Below, piece after piece: positions 27,332 to 37,418 of a stretch of DNA of 57,274 bases. The DNA comes from an uncultured Clostridia bacterium (GTDB taxonomy: Bacteria > Bacillota > Clostridia > Christensenellales > UBA1242): contig CANQIX010000003.1 in assembly GCA_947624105.1 (NCBI GenBank), positions 1 through 57,274 of the forward strand, in the 5' to 3' direction. The notes below the pieces were generated by a model, which searched no databases, was not told where the DNA came from, and saw nothing but the letters and a program-made list of their open reading frames with translations. The translations under genes were made by a program, and so were the position numbers. Every line of letters begins with the position of its first letter. The first letter of the stretch is position 1.

Positions 27332-28354
27332 TTCATACTTTTTAATTATTTCAAAAATCTGCTTATTTGCAGTGTTTTTTGCTATTTTTTTCATCTTTTT
27401 TAGGTATTTTTCTTTATTTTTTAATAAATATTTAATTTTTGCTAGTATTTTGCTGAAGGTAACTTCTTCTTCCTCTACGCATTCAGCAATGCCAAGTTCT
27501 TTAAAGTAATGCGCGTTTTCGATTTGATCTCCACGCGATGCTTTTTTGGAAAGTGGAATAAGCAGCATAAGTTTGTTAAGTGCAAGAAGTTCGTTGATAA
27601 CTCCGCTGCCGGCTCGTGAGATAACAACATCGGCGCGCGCATAAAAGTCTTCAATATTGTCGGCATATTCAACTGCAAGATAATTTTTGTATTTAGGTGT
27701 TGGATTGTTTTTTCCGCAGATATGTAGCACATTGAAATTTTCGGTTAGTTCGTCCAAGTTGTCATAGACAAGTTTGTTTAAAAACTTTGCGCCGGTGCTT
27801 CCGCCAAGAACTAAAAGATATGGTTTAGGACTCTCTAGTCGCAATCTTGCTTTGTTTCCGGCAAATATTTTTTCTCTTATCGGCTGACCGGTGTAAACAC
27901 ATTTTTTGCTTGTTTTTGCTGTCTTTAAAAAGGCAGTGCACATCACTTTGCAGTAGTGTAAAATTATTTTGTTTGCAAGGCCGAGCGATAAATCACTCTC
28001 GTGGCTTATTAGGGGAGTGTGAGTTTTTCTTGTTGCTATTGCCACCGGAACGGCGACAAATCCGCCCTTTGAAAAGACGACGTTTGGCTGAATTTCTTTT
28101 AAGATTTCTTTGCAAATTTTAATCGACTTTGAAAGTTTGAATGGTATAAGCAGATTTTTTAGCGTCAAACGCCTTTCAAGTTTTACCGTTGGAATTTCGT
28201 GATAAATGATTTTTGGATATTGTTTTAATATATCTTTCTCCATTCCGCTTCCGCCGATGTAGTGAATTTCATAGTCTTTAAAGTTGTCTATTAACGCAAG
28301 TGCTGGATAGACGTGGCCTGCCGTTCCGCCTCCAGTAAATACAATCTTTTTCAT
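27320..28354 (-). CDS. murG: UDP-N-acetylglucosamine transferase MurG
   Basis: MKKIVFTGGGTAGHVYPALALI; VFSKGGFVAVPVAIA; DVVISRAGSGVINELLAL. Confidence 0.95.
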   Translation of the reverse strand: MKKIVFTGGGTAGHVYPALALIDNFKDYEIHYIGGSGMEKDILKQYPKIIYHEIPTVKLERRLTLKNLLIPFKLSKSIKICKEILKEIQPNVVFSKGGFVAVPVAIATRKTHTPLISHESDLSLGLANKIILHYCKVMCTAFLKTAKTSKKCVYTGQPIREKIFAGNKARLRLESPKPYLLVLGGSTGAKFLNKLVYDNLDELTENFNVLHICGKNNPTPKYKNYLAVEYADNIEDFYARADVVISRAGSGVINELLALNKLMLLIPLSKKASRGDQIENAHYFKELGIAECVEEEEVTFSKILAKIKYLLKNKEKYLKKMKKIAKNTANKQIFEIIKKYELNT

Positions 28355-28549
28355 ATATACCTTTATTATGTTTTTTGTCTGTCTTTTGCTATTTTGATAG
28401 TTTGTTAAATATGTATATTATTTCTATTTTCTGCATAAATATGCACGCATTAACCTCGCTTTAAACTTTAAGCAAATCGGCAAAATCATTTTTTTATTTT
28501 TTTTGTTTATGATATAATCTTAAAGTAAATTAATATATTTGAGGGCTCT

Positions 28550-30502
28550 ATGAAAGAAAAGACTTATGGATCAAAAGATATCGTTGTGCTTGAAGGACTT
28601 GAGGCAGTTCGTCTGCGTCCTGGTATGTATATTGGAACGACAAGTTCGCGCGGATATCACCACATACTTTGGGAGATTGTCGACAACTCCATCGATGAGA
28701 TATCAAATGGCTACGGCGATACCATTAAAATAACCCTAAACAAAGACGGAAGTGCCACCGTTGAAGATAACGGAAGAGGTATTCCTGTTGATATGCACCC
28801 AACACTTAAAAAGAGTGGTGTTGAAGTTGTTTATACCACCCTTCACGCAGGCGGAAAATTTGACACAAACAACTATAAGTTTTCCGGCGGACTTCACGGC
28901 GTTGGAGCGTCTGTTACAAACGCTTTGTCAAAGTGGTGTAATGTTACTGTGTGTAGAGGAAAGAAAAAGTATTACATCGAATTTCATTCCTATCAAGACG
29001 AAAGCGGAAAATGGCATAGCGGTGTGCCTGTTGCACCATTAAAAGAGATTGGCCCAGCAACCACAACCGGAACAAGTGTAACATTCTTGCCAGACCCAGC
29101 GGTGTTTGGTGAGCAGAGTTTTAGTTATGATGTTGTTACAAGGCGTGCAAGAGAACTTGCCTTTTTAAATAAAGGACTTAGAATCATTGTGCGCGATGAA
29201 CTCACAGACGAAACAACCGAATATCACTATGAGGGTGGAATCAGCGACTTTGCAAAATATCTTGTAGAAGGGAAGAATCCTCTCTACAAAGAACCAGTAT
29301 ACTTTAAGGCAGAAAGCAAGATTTTGTCGGTTGAGGTAAGTTTTATTCACACAGACTCCTACACCGAAAGCACTTTCTCCTTTGTAAACAACATTCCAAC
29401 CACTGAGGGCGGAATGCACGAAACCGGATTTAAGTCTGCTTTTACAAAAGTGTTTAACGACTATGCGCGTCAAAACAATATGCTTAAAGACAAAGAAGTC
29501 AACCTTATGGGCGAGGACTTTAGAGAAGGCATCATTGCGATAATCAACTTAAAAATGAACAATGTGCAGTTTGAAGGGCAGACAAAGACAAAACTTGGCA
29601 ATATAGAAGCAAAAACCGAAGTTGAAAACCTATCCACCATTGAACTAAGCAAGATACTAGCAGACAAGAAGAATACAACAATTGCAGAGATTGTTATTAA
29701 CAAGGCTAAGCAGGCGGCAAAAGTAAGACTTGCAGCGAAGAAGGCAAAAGAACTTACTAGAGCAAAATCAAATGCTGAAAACTTTAACCTTGTTGGAAAA
29801 CTTGCAGCATCAACTTCGAGAAACAGCGAAAAGAACGAACTCTTTATCGTAGAGGGCGATAGTGCGGGCGGAAGCGCTAAGCAAGGACGTAATCGTATGT
29901 TCCAAGCAGTGCTTCCATTAAGAGGTAAACCATTAAACGCAGAGAAAAAGCGTGTCGATCAGGTGCTTGCAAACGAGGAAATAAGAACGATTATTTCGGC
30001 TCTTGACACCGGCTTTGGCGAGGACTTTGACTTATCCTCATTGAAATATAACAAGGTGATTATCTTGTCCGATGCCGACCAAGATGGTGCGCACATAAGG
30101 GCGATCCTGCTTACATTCTTCTTTAGATATATGAGAGAACTGATAACAGACGGACACGTCTATATTGGACTTCCACCACTTTATAAGGTGTATAAGAAGG
30201 ACTATGAAAAATACGTATACAGCGACTATGAACTTGCTGATGCAGTTAAAGCAGCAGGGAAAGGCTATATGATTCAAAGATACAAAGGGCTTGGAGAGAT
30301 GAATCCAGAGCAACTTTGGGAAACTACTATGGACCCAGATAAGCGAACGCTGATTCAAGTTACCCTTGAAGACGCAGCGGAGGCGGAAAAGTTAATAACG
30401 ATTCTTATGGGCGATGCAATAGAAGACAGAAAGGCGTATATCAACGAACACGCCAACTTCGACAGAGAAGATACCTTTATGAAGGAGTATAAGAACATCT
30501 AA
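28550..30502 (+). CDS. Type IIA DNA topoisomerase subunit B (ParE/GyrB)
   Basis: [70 protein letters not shown]. Confidence 0.93.
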   Translation: MKEKTYGSKDIVVLEGLEAVRLRPGMYIGTTSSRGYHHILWEIVDNSIDEISNGYGDTIKITLNKDGSATVEDNGRGIPVDMHPTLKKSGVEVVYTTLHAGGKFDTNNYKFSGGLHGVGASVTNALSKWCNVTVCRGKKKYYIEFHSYQDESGKWHSGVPVAPLKEIGPATTTGTSVTFLPDPAVFGEQSFSYDVVTRRARELAFLNKGLRIIVRDELTDETTEYHYEGGISDFAKYLVEGKNPLYKEPVYFKAESKILSVEVSFIHTDSYTESTFSFVNNIPTTEGGMHETGFKSAFTKVFNDYARQNNMLKDKEVNLMGEDFREGIIAIINLKMNNVQFEGQTKTKLGNIEAKTEVENLSTIELSKILADKKNTTIAEIVINKAKQAAKVRLAAKKAKELTRAKSNAENFNLVGKLAASTSRNSEKNELFIVEGDSAGGSAKQGRNRMFQAVLPLRGKPLNAEKKRVDQVLANEEIRTIISALDTGFGEDFDLSSLKYNKVIILSDADQDGAHIRAILLTFFFRYMRELITDGHVYIGLPPLYKVYKKDYEKYVYSDYELADAVKAAGKGYMIQRYKGLGEMNPEQLWETTMDPDKRTLIQVTLEDAAEAEKLITILMGDAIEDRKAYINEHANFDREDTFMKEYKNI

Positions 30503-30516
30503 AAGGCGAGAGGTTT

Positions 30517-33333
30517 ATGGACGATAGAGAAGACGAGGAACTTAATAAACCACTGCCAGGGCAAATGCGATATGATGAACTTCTTTTTCAAGAAACAAAT
30601 GAGGAAGAAGAGGAAGATAAGCATACCGTTGCACCCGGGCAACTTGATCTATGGTCGATAGAAAAACCTAAGGAAAATAAACCTCCCCAAAAGGAAGAAA
30701 AAACAAAGCCACCTAAAGAAATAGAAGAAAAGGTTAGAAAAGAGAATACAAAAGAATTAGAGCCGCCTAAGACAAAAATTTTAAACCGAGTTACACCTAA
30801 AAAGGCGGAAGAGAAAGAAAGCGTTAAAGAGGCAGAAGAGCCGACTTTAAGCGCAGAAGAAAATATTTTAGACGAAGAAGAAACGACAACTTACGAAACA
30901 GACAAAGTTGAAAACGAAAACAACAGAAAAGAAGAGAGATTTATGGGAAACAATACAGGATTTTATGGAGATGGCGGAAGCGGAATACTTACAAAAACAT
31001 TGGGCGAAGTTTTACACGACTCAATGATTCCATACACCGAAATGGTCGTTATGGACAGAGCGTTGCCAAGAGTGGAAGATGGACTTAAACCGGTTCAACG
31101 CCGTATCTTATATTCGATGCTTGAACTTGGACTTTCTCCAGACAAGCCATACAGAAAATCGGCAAGAATTGTCGGCGATTGTATGGGTAAATATCACCCA
31201 CACGGCGACTCTTCAGTTTATGATGCAATGGTTAGACTTTCGCAAGATTTCGTTTTAAGAGCGCCACTTGTTGACGGACACGGAAACTTTGGTTCGGTCG
31301 ATGGCGACAGTGCTGCTGCTATGCGTTACACCGAGGCAAGACTTACCCCTCTTGCAATGGAAATGCTAAGGGATCTTGAAAAAGATACGGTAAGATGGGG
31401 ATTAAACTTTGATGACACCTTAAAAGAACCAGAACTTCTTCCAGGGCGCTTTCCAAACCTCTTAGTCAACGGAACGTCTGGTATTGCAGTTGGCGTTGCA
31501 ACAAACATTCCTCCTCACAACTTAGGGGAGACGATAGACGGCGTTGTGGCATACATCAACAACGAAAAAATCACTCTTGATGAGATGATGAAAATTATAA
31601 AAGGACCAGACTTTCCAACAGGAGGAGAGCTTATTTTGTCTGGACTTCGCAGTGCGTATGAAACCGGGAAGGGCAAGATTATCATAAGAGCGAAAGCGAA
31701 GATTGAAGATGTGGGAGATAGACAAAATTTGGTTATTACCGAACTTCCATATCAAGTAAATAAATCACAACTTTTGCAAAAAATTGCCGAATTAAAGGAA
31801 AAAGAAAAGGATAAATACTCTGATATCAGTGAAATTCGTGATGAAAGCGACAGAAGTGGTATGCGTGCTGTTATCAAACTTAAAAAGGGTGCAAAGGCAA
31901 AGAAAATCTTTGATATGCTGTGCAAAAACACCAATTTAGAGGTTTCATTCAGCATAAATATGGTTGCTATTGCCGGCGGAAAGCCAAGACTTATGGGATT
32001 GCTTGATATCATATCTTATTACGCAAACTTCCAAAGAGAAGTGATTGTAAGAAGAACTAAGTTTGATTTAGATGTTGCAAAAGATAGAGCGCACATCATT
32101 GAAGGGCTTTTGATTGCGATAAAAAATATCGATGCTGTTATTAAGATAATCAAAACATCACAAAGCGTAGGCGAGGCAAAGACAAGATTAAGAGAGAAAT
32201 TTAACCTCTCCGAAAAACAGGCTCAGGCGATTTTGGATATGAGGCTTGCGCGCCTTGTAAATCTTGAAGTAAACAAACTTGAAGAAGAATTAAAAGAACT
32301 TAAAGCAAAAATTAAAGAACTTGAGGCGATACTTGGCTCTAAAAAACTTCAATACGAAGTTGTAAAGAAAGAAATGCTTGAAATTAAAAAATGCTATGCA
32401 ACTCCTAGACGCAGTTTTGAAACGAGCGAAGAAATCGTTTTAAAGAAGGCAGACGAAGTTGAAGAGGCAAAGGAATATTACGTTTTGATTTCTGCCGGAA
32501 AGACAATCAAAAGAGTAAATATGACCAACTACTCTAAGTCGACAAGAACGATTGGTGATGGCTCGACTCTGCTTGATGTTATCACAACAAAGTTCAAACT
32601 AAAATCGACCGACAACATACTTATTATCACCGAAAAAGGTATGTGCATAAAGACGACTGTCGACAAGATTCCAGAGTGCAAGTGGAGAGAAAAGGGCGCA
32701 GCACTTAAACAAATTGACAAAAATGTCGATATTATGGACGCTCCAGTTGCCATTGTTGCTCTGCCAGCACAAGAAATCTTTATATACACCGAACAGGGAA
32801 ATGTAAAGCGTTCTACCGGCGAAAATATGGTTGTTGCAAAGTCATATTATCAAGTGATAAAACTTGCCGAAAACGACAAAGTTATCGGTGCAGAGGCCGA
32901 CATCAAAGGAACGAGAATTTTGATGTTTAGCAAGAGCGGAAGTTGCGTCAACTTTGAAAAGAGCGAAGTTTCCGTTCAAGGCAGAATCGCCGCCGGAGTA
33001 AAGGGCATCAACATTGACGCAAAAGATGTTGTTGTGTTTGCCGGACAAAGCGACTTTGAAAATGCAACTGTTGTTACTGACAATGGCTACATCAAGAAGT
33101 TTGCAGTCAGCGAGATTGCACCTACCGGAAGAAACAAGAAGGGGTTAAAATATATCAACTTTGAAGGCGGAAAGGCGGTCAAATTTGTTGGAAAAGAAGA
33201 TAAAGTTGCAATCGACTTAGGACTTAAATTTAAACTTGTCGAAACGAAAAAACTTGCCGTTTCAAAGAGATTGGCAACAGGCGAACAGGAAGTTAAAGGA
33301 AAGATTTTAGGCGTTTATCCATTTGAAGACTGA
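30517..33333 (+). CDS. Type IIA DNA topoisomerase subunit A (ParC/GyrA-like) with charged N-terminal extension
   Basis: [48 protein letters not shown] (catalytic Tyr). Residues 1-142 are a low-complexity charged extension. Confidence 0.93.
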   Translation: MDDREDEELNKPLPGQMRYDELLFQETNEEEEEDKHTVAPGQLDLWSIEKPKENKPPQKEEKTKPPKEIEEKVRKENTKELEPPKTKILNRVTPKKAEEKESVKEAEEPTLSAEENILDEEETTTYETDKVENENNRKEERFMGNNTGFYGDGGSGILTKTLGEVLHDSMIPYTEMVVMDRALPRVEDGLKPVQRRILYSMLELGLSPDKPYRKSARIVGDCMGKYHPHGDSSVYDAMVRLSQDFVLRAPLVDGHGNFGSVDGDSAAAMRYTEARLTPLAMEMLRDLEKDTVRWGLNFDDTLKEPELLPGRFPNLLVNGTSGIAVGVATNIPPHNLGETIDGVVAYINNEKITLDEMMKIIKGPDFPTGGELILSGLRSAYETGKGKIIIRAKAKIEDVGDRQNLVITELPYQVNKSQLLQKIAELKEKEKDKYSDISEIRDESDRSGMRAVIKLKKGAKAKKIFDMLCKNTNLEVSFSINMVAIAGGKPRLMGLLDIISYYANFQREVIVRRTKFDLDVAKDRAHIIEGLLIAIKNIDAVIKIIKTSQSVGEAKTRLREKFNLSEKQAQAILDMRLARLVNLEVNKLEEELKELKAKIKELEAILGSKKLQYEVVKKEMLEIKKCYATPRRSFETSEEIVLKKADEVEEAKEYYVLISAGKTIKRVNMTNYSKSTRTIGDGSTLLDVITTKFKLKSTDNILIITEKGMCIKTTVDKIPECKWREKGAALKQIDKNVDIMDAPVAIVALPAQEIFIYTEQGNVKRSTGENMVVAKSYYQVIKLAENDKVIGAEADIKGTRILMFSKSGSCVNFEKSEVSVQGRIAAGVKGINIDAKDVVVFAGQSDFENATVVTDNGYIKKFAVSEIAPTGRNKKGLKYINFEGGKAVKFVGKEDKVAIDLGLKFKLVETKKLAVSKRLATGEQEVKGKILGVYPFED

Positions 33334-33345
33334 GATAAAAATTAA

Positions 33346-33376
33346 GGAGGTGCTTTTAAAGGCATCTCTTTTTTTG
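33346..33376 (+). terminator. Rho-independent terminator
   Basis: GAGGTGC-ttttaaa-GGCATCTCTTTTTTT. Confidence 0.75.
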
Positions 33377-33505
33377 TTCTAATTTTTTAGTTGCAAAAAT
33401 AGGTTATATTGTGATTCGACAAAAGAGTATATACTTCGTAACTTTTAAAAACGATTTTCTTTTGCCGAAATTTTAATATTTAGTAATATTTTTAGTGAGG
33501 TTTGT

Positions 33506-34267
33506 ATGCATTTTTGCGTTCTCAAATCTAAAACAATCAAATTTGTTTTGTGCATCGCTTTGGTCGTTTTGCTTTTAAGTCTGTCGATAGACGGTTCAAC
33601 TTCTGCGCAGGTTTATCTTGGTTATGCTCCACGTCGAGTGCCAATATACGGAGTTGATACGGCGGAAAAGCAAGTTGCAATTTCATTTGATGCCGCTTGG
33701 GGTGCTGATAAAACGGAGAAAATTTTGGATATCTTAGATGAATTTGATGTGGGTGCAACTTTCTTTTTGGTTGGCATTTGGATAGACGAATATCCTGACC
33801 TTGTAAAGGAGATTGATGCGCGCGGATATGAGATTGGAACACACTCAAATTCGCACCCGGATATGTCTAAGATAGATAAAGACACAATGAAAAAGGAACT
33901 TCAAACATCGATTTCCAAACTCGAAAACATCACAGGTAAAAAAGTTAAACTCTTTAGGCCTCCATTTGGCGCATATAACAATGCACTTATTGATGTTGCG
34001 GACAATTTGGGACTTAAAACGATACAGTGGTCGATTGACACGCTGGATTGGAAAGGAATAAGCGCCAAAGAGATATGTTCAAGAGTGGAAAGCAAATTGC
34101 ACAGCGGAGCAATCATCTTGATGCACAACAACAGCGACAACATCTTAGACGGCTTAAGGCTTGTGCTTACAACGATACAAAACAAGGGTTATAGGGTTAC
34201 AAGCATAGGAGACCTTGTCTACGAAACGAATTACACGATAGATCAAAATGGCATACAGCACCAATAA
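33506..34267 (+). CDS. Polysaccharide deacetylase (PdaB-like, NodB fold)
   Basis: VAISFDAAWGADKTEKILDIL, YEIGTHSNSHPDM, FRPPFGAYN, ILMHNNSDN; N-terminal TM. Confidence 0.9.
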   Translation: MHFCVLKSKTIKFVLCIALVVLLLSLSIDGSTSAQVYLGYAPRRVPIYGVDTAEKQVAISFDAAWGADKTEKILDILDEFDVGATFFLVGIWIDEYPDLVKEIDARGYEIGTHSNSHPDMSKIDKDTMKKELQTSISKLENITGKKVKLFRPPFGAYNNALIDVADNLGLKTIQWSIDTLDWKGISAKEICSRVESKLHSGAIILMHNNSDNILDGLRLVLTTIQNKGYRVTSIGDLVYETNYTIDQNGIQHQ

Positions 34268-34284
34268 AATATAAGGAGAAATTT

Positions 34285-34926
34285 ATGGAATACAACAATA
34301 ACGAGCAAAACAACACTGCAACAATAGCAGGAACGGTCGCATCGCTTCCAAAACTATCGCACCAGACAGAGGGAGAAAACTTTTTGGAATTTCAAGTTGG
34401 CGTTGAAAGGTTGTCAAAGACGCAAGATTTGATACCGGTTATGGTGAGCGAACGTTCGATAATCGATGGAGGAATCAATATAGGCGACAAACTGCTTTTA
34501 AAGGGACAATATCGAAGTCATAACAAAAGCACAGAGTTTAAAAGCAAACTTCTTCTGCACTTTTTTGCAAAAGATATTTATAGGGCAACAGATGAGCAGA
34601 TAAACGAAGTTAAACTCACCGGATTTATATGCAAAACGCCGATCTACCGAAAGACTCCTTTTGACAGAGAGATTTGTGATGTGCTACTTGCCGTTAACAG
34701 AGCAAAATATCATCGCTCAGACTATATTCCGTGCATACTTTGGGGAAGAAACGCCCGATTTGTTTCCACTTTGCCGGTTGGAAGCAAGTTGACTTTGGAG
34801 GGAAGAATACAGTCGAGAATATACACAAAAACGCTCGACTCTGGAGAAACTGAAGAGCGAACTGCGTATGAGGTGTCGTGCCACAAAGTCGTTCAACAAG
34901 AAGATCAGCAAGACGCTGCACTGTAA
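34285..34926 (+). CDS. Tandem OB-fold single-stranded DNA-binding protein-like
   Basis: Two OB-like halves; the second reads VKLTGFICKTPIYRKTPFDREICDVLLAVNRAKYHRSDYIPCILWGRNARFVSTLPVGSKLTLEGRIQSR. Confidence 0.75.
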   Translation: MEYNNNEQNNTATIAGTVASLPKLSHQTEGENFLEFQVGVERLSKTQDLIPVMVSERSIIDGGINIGDKLLLKGQYRSHNKSTEFKSKLLLHFFAKDIYRATDEQINEVKLTGFICKTPIYRKTPFDREICDVLLAVNRAKYHRSDYIPCILWGRNARFVSTLPVGSKLTLEGRIQSRIYTKTLDSGETEERTAYEVSCHKVVQQEDQQDAAL

Positions 34927-35076
34927 TTATTTTTATTAAGATAAATTAGCATAAAAATTGTATCATTTTTTGTGATGCAATTTTTTATTTAAGGATAACT
35001 AACGAAATTTGTCGAAAATATGCGAAATTTTCCATTATTGTTTGTCTTTTTTCTATATATTTGATAAAATACAACT

Positions 35077-35658
35077 ATGGGATTTGAAATTAAAATTATA
35101 GAATTTTTGCAAGGTGGAAGAACTCCATTCTTCGATATGTCGTTCCAAGTGATATCACTTTTGGGGTCTTATATGGGCGTGATACTTGCGCTTGGAATTT
35201 TTCTTTTGTTTAAGCCAAAACTTGCACTATGGTATTCCGGCACTTACGCAGTTACCTTCTTGCTGTATAACATAATAAAGGAGTTGGTTGAAAGGGTAAG
35301 ACCTTACAATGCAACCGACACAATAATAAGCATAGGCGACAAAGTTACGTCGTTTAGTATGCCAAGTGGCCACGCGGTTACGGCGTGTATGACTGCAATA
35401 TTTATGGGAGTGTTCTTGTTTTCAATGTATAAAGGAAAGTTTGCAAGAACAATCGTTACACTTTCGATGATTATGTATGTCTTTTTAGTAGGTTTGTCGC
35501 GTATGTATCTTGGCAAACATTACTTAACTGATGTTCTAGCAGGAATCCTTCTTGCTAGTGCGATTTCTGTTATATTTATTTTGATTATGAAAGCATACAA
35601 CAAAAGGAGAGCCAAATATGAAGATCAAAACAGAGACACACAGCCTAGAGGAGACTGA
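35077..35658 (+). CDS. PAP2-family membrane phosphatase
   Basis: KELVERVRP, MPSGHAVTA, SRMYLGKHYLTDVLAG motifs. Confidence 0.92.
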   Translation: MGFEIKIIEFLQGGRTPFFDMSFQVISLLGSYMGVILALGIFLLFKPKLALWYSGTYAVTFLLYNIIKELVERVRPYNATDTIISIGDKVTSFSMPSGHAVTACMTAIFMGVFLFSMYKGKFARTIVTLSMIMYVFLVGLSRMYLGKHYLTDVLAGILLASAISVIFILIMKAYNKRRAKYEDQNRDTQPRGD

Positions 35659-36052
35659 TTCCCTTGCAAAAGCGTTTAGCAAGGTTGTTTCTGCGCCAAT
35701 GGTAATTCTTTTGAATGGCGACTTAGGAAGTGGGAAAACGACCTTTGTTAAAAGTCTAGCAAAATATCTTGGAAGTGGCGACCTTGTAACAAGCCCAACT
35801 TTCACCCTTTTAAACATCTATAACGCCAGCGTGCCAATTTATCATTTTGATATGTATCGTTTGTCGTCTATGGAAGAGGCGTATGCTGTTGGTTTTGAAG
35901 AGTATTTTGATAAGTCAAAGTTAGATGGTGTGTGCCTTGTTGAATGGGCAGAAAATGTTGACGGACTTATAAAAGATGTAGATTATGTAATAAATATCAC
36001 AAAAAAAGATGATTTTACACGTATATTTGAAATTTTAGAGGAGAAAAAATAA
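35618..36052 (+). CDS. tsaE: tRNA t6A biosynthesis ATPase TsaE
   Basis: LNGDLGSGKTTFVKSLAK; VTSPTFTLLNIY; YHFDMYRL. Confidence 0.93.
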   Translation: MKIKTETHSLEETDSLAKAFSKVVSAPMVILLNGDLGSGKTTFVKSLAKYLGSGDLVTSPTFTLLNIYNASVPIYHFDMYRLSSMEEAYAVGFEEYFDKSKLDGVCLVEWAENVDGLIKDVDYVINITKKDDFTRIFEILEEKK

Positions 36053-36681
36053 TGTTGCTTGCAATAAACACTGCCTTTCTTTCTGCCAATGTTGGAATGT
36101 GTGTTGACGGAAAGGACTATGCCAAAACAGTTGATGCAAAAAGTAAGCACGCCGAAATTGTTTTAAAAACGATTGATGAATTGTGCGAAGAAAGTAAGAC
36201 TCCTATCAGTCAATTAAAGAAACTTTACGTTGTTGTTGGGCCGGGTTCTTTCACAGGAATAAGAATAGGCGTTTCGATTGCCAAAGGGCTTGGGGCGGTA
36301 AATAAAAATTTAATGGTGTATCCAGTATCTTCTCTTGACCTTATTGCATATATTTATCAAAGCAAGAAGAAAGAAGATATAACCGTTGTTTTAGATGCGC
36401 ATTCAAATTTGTTTTTCGTTGCAGACTATGACAAAAACGGCAAAAAAATCACCGAAGAAAAACTTGTTGAAAGAGAATATTTGGATTCTATCAAAAATAA
36501 AATTGTTTGCTTAAATGGCGATTTTTCACTAAAAAATGCAGAAAATATCGATATTTCGACCGAAAATTTGCTAAATTTTGCAAAAAACAGCAAAATCGAA
36601 GGAATTGCAGCAGAGAAAGTTGTTCCGGTTTACATTCGTCCATCGCAAGCAGATCCAATTTTAAAGGCAAATAAAAACTAA
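36052..36681 (+). CDS. tsaB: tRNA t6A biosynthesis protein TsaB
   Basis: VVVGPGSFTGIRIGVSIAKGLG; KHAEIVLKTIDEL. Confidence 0.92.
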   Translation: MLLAINTAFLSANVGMCVDGKDYAKTVDAKSKHAEIVLKTIDELCEESKTPISQLKKLYVVVGPGSFTGIRIGVSIAKGLGAVNKNLMVYPVSSLDLIAYIYQSKKKEDITVVLDAHSNLFFVADYDKNGKKITEEKLVEREYLDSIKNKIVCLNGDFSLKNAENIDISTENLLNFAKNSKIEGIAAEKVVPVYIRPSQADPILKANKN

Positions 36682-36733
36682 TTTTCCGCTTTAAAATATT
36701 TGATGAATAATTCAATTTTTTTAAGAAAAATAG

Positions 36734-36762
36734 TTGACAACGATTTTTAGAATATGTAGAAT
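36734..36762 (+). promoter_or_regulatory. Sigma-A promoter
   Basis: TTGACA, 17-bp spacer, TAGAAT upstream of 36789. Confidence 0.65.
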
Positions 36763-36788
36763 ATTAGCAGTTTTTAAACGGAGGATAT

Positions 36789-37295
36789 ATGAAAAAACCT
36801 GTTTATATAAGATGCCCAAGATGTGAACTTAATTACATCGAAAAGAAAGAAAAACTTTGCAGTGTTTGTAAAGCAGAACTTTCTGCAAAGAAAGAAGAGT
36901 ATACAAGCGACTTAGATCTTGAACTTTGCCCTATCTGCAAAACAAATTATATAACTGCTGACGAAATTATGTGCGCAACTTGTTTAAAAGAACATCAAAC
37001 GGAAGATGGCGAACTTAATGCCGACTGGGAAGATTATGTTAACCGCGATGAAGAGGAGATTGTTGATGACGATGAAGAAACTGGCGATATGGTAAGTATC
37101 ACAGATATCGACCACGCTGATTCTCTTGACGATGACATTGATTCGGAGATTGGCTTTGACGCCTCGCTTGATGACGATCTTGACGAAGAACTCGACGGAC
37201 TTGATTTTGAAGACGATCTTGATGAGGACGACTTAGACGAAGATGAAGAAGATGATGAAGAATCTGATGATGAGGACGATGACGACGATTTCTAA
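36789..37295 (+). CDS. Double zinc-ribbon protein with long acidic tail
   Basis: CPRC..CSVC and CPIC..CATC, followed by an Asp/Glu-dominated C-terminal half ending DDEDDDDDF. Confidence 0.8.
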   Translation: MKKPVYIRCPRCELNYIEKKEKLCSVCKAELSAKKEEYTSDLDLELCPICKTNYITADEIMCATCLKEHQTEDGELNADWEDYVNRDEEEIVDDDEETGDMVSITDIDHADSLDDDIDSEIGFDASLDDDLDEELDGLDFEDDLDEDDLDEDEEDDEESDDEDDDDDF

Positions 37296-37318
37296 TTTTT
37301 GCTAATTCACTTTAACAT

Positions 37319-37346
37319 AAATAGGGAGCGAGGCTTCCTATTTTTT
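37319..37346 (+). terminator. Rho-independent terminator
   Basis: AATAGGGAG-cgagg-CTTCCTATTTTTT. Confidence 0.75.
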
Positions 37347-37418
37347 GTTGATATAAGATATATAATCACTTGCGTTTTTTAAATGAGTTTGTTAAAATAT
37401 TACGTATTAGGAGATAAA

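Noticed and set aside
37296-37418. Possible T-box leader upstream of alaS
   Set aside because: About 120 nt with an ordinary terminator for the upstream gene; no T-box motif (TGGNACCGCG) seen.
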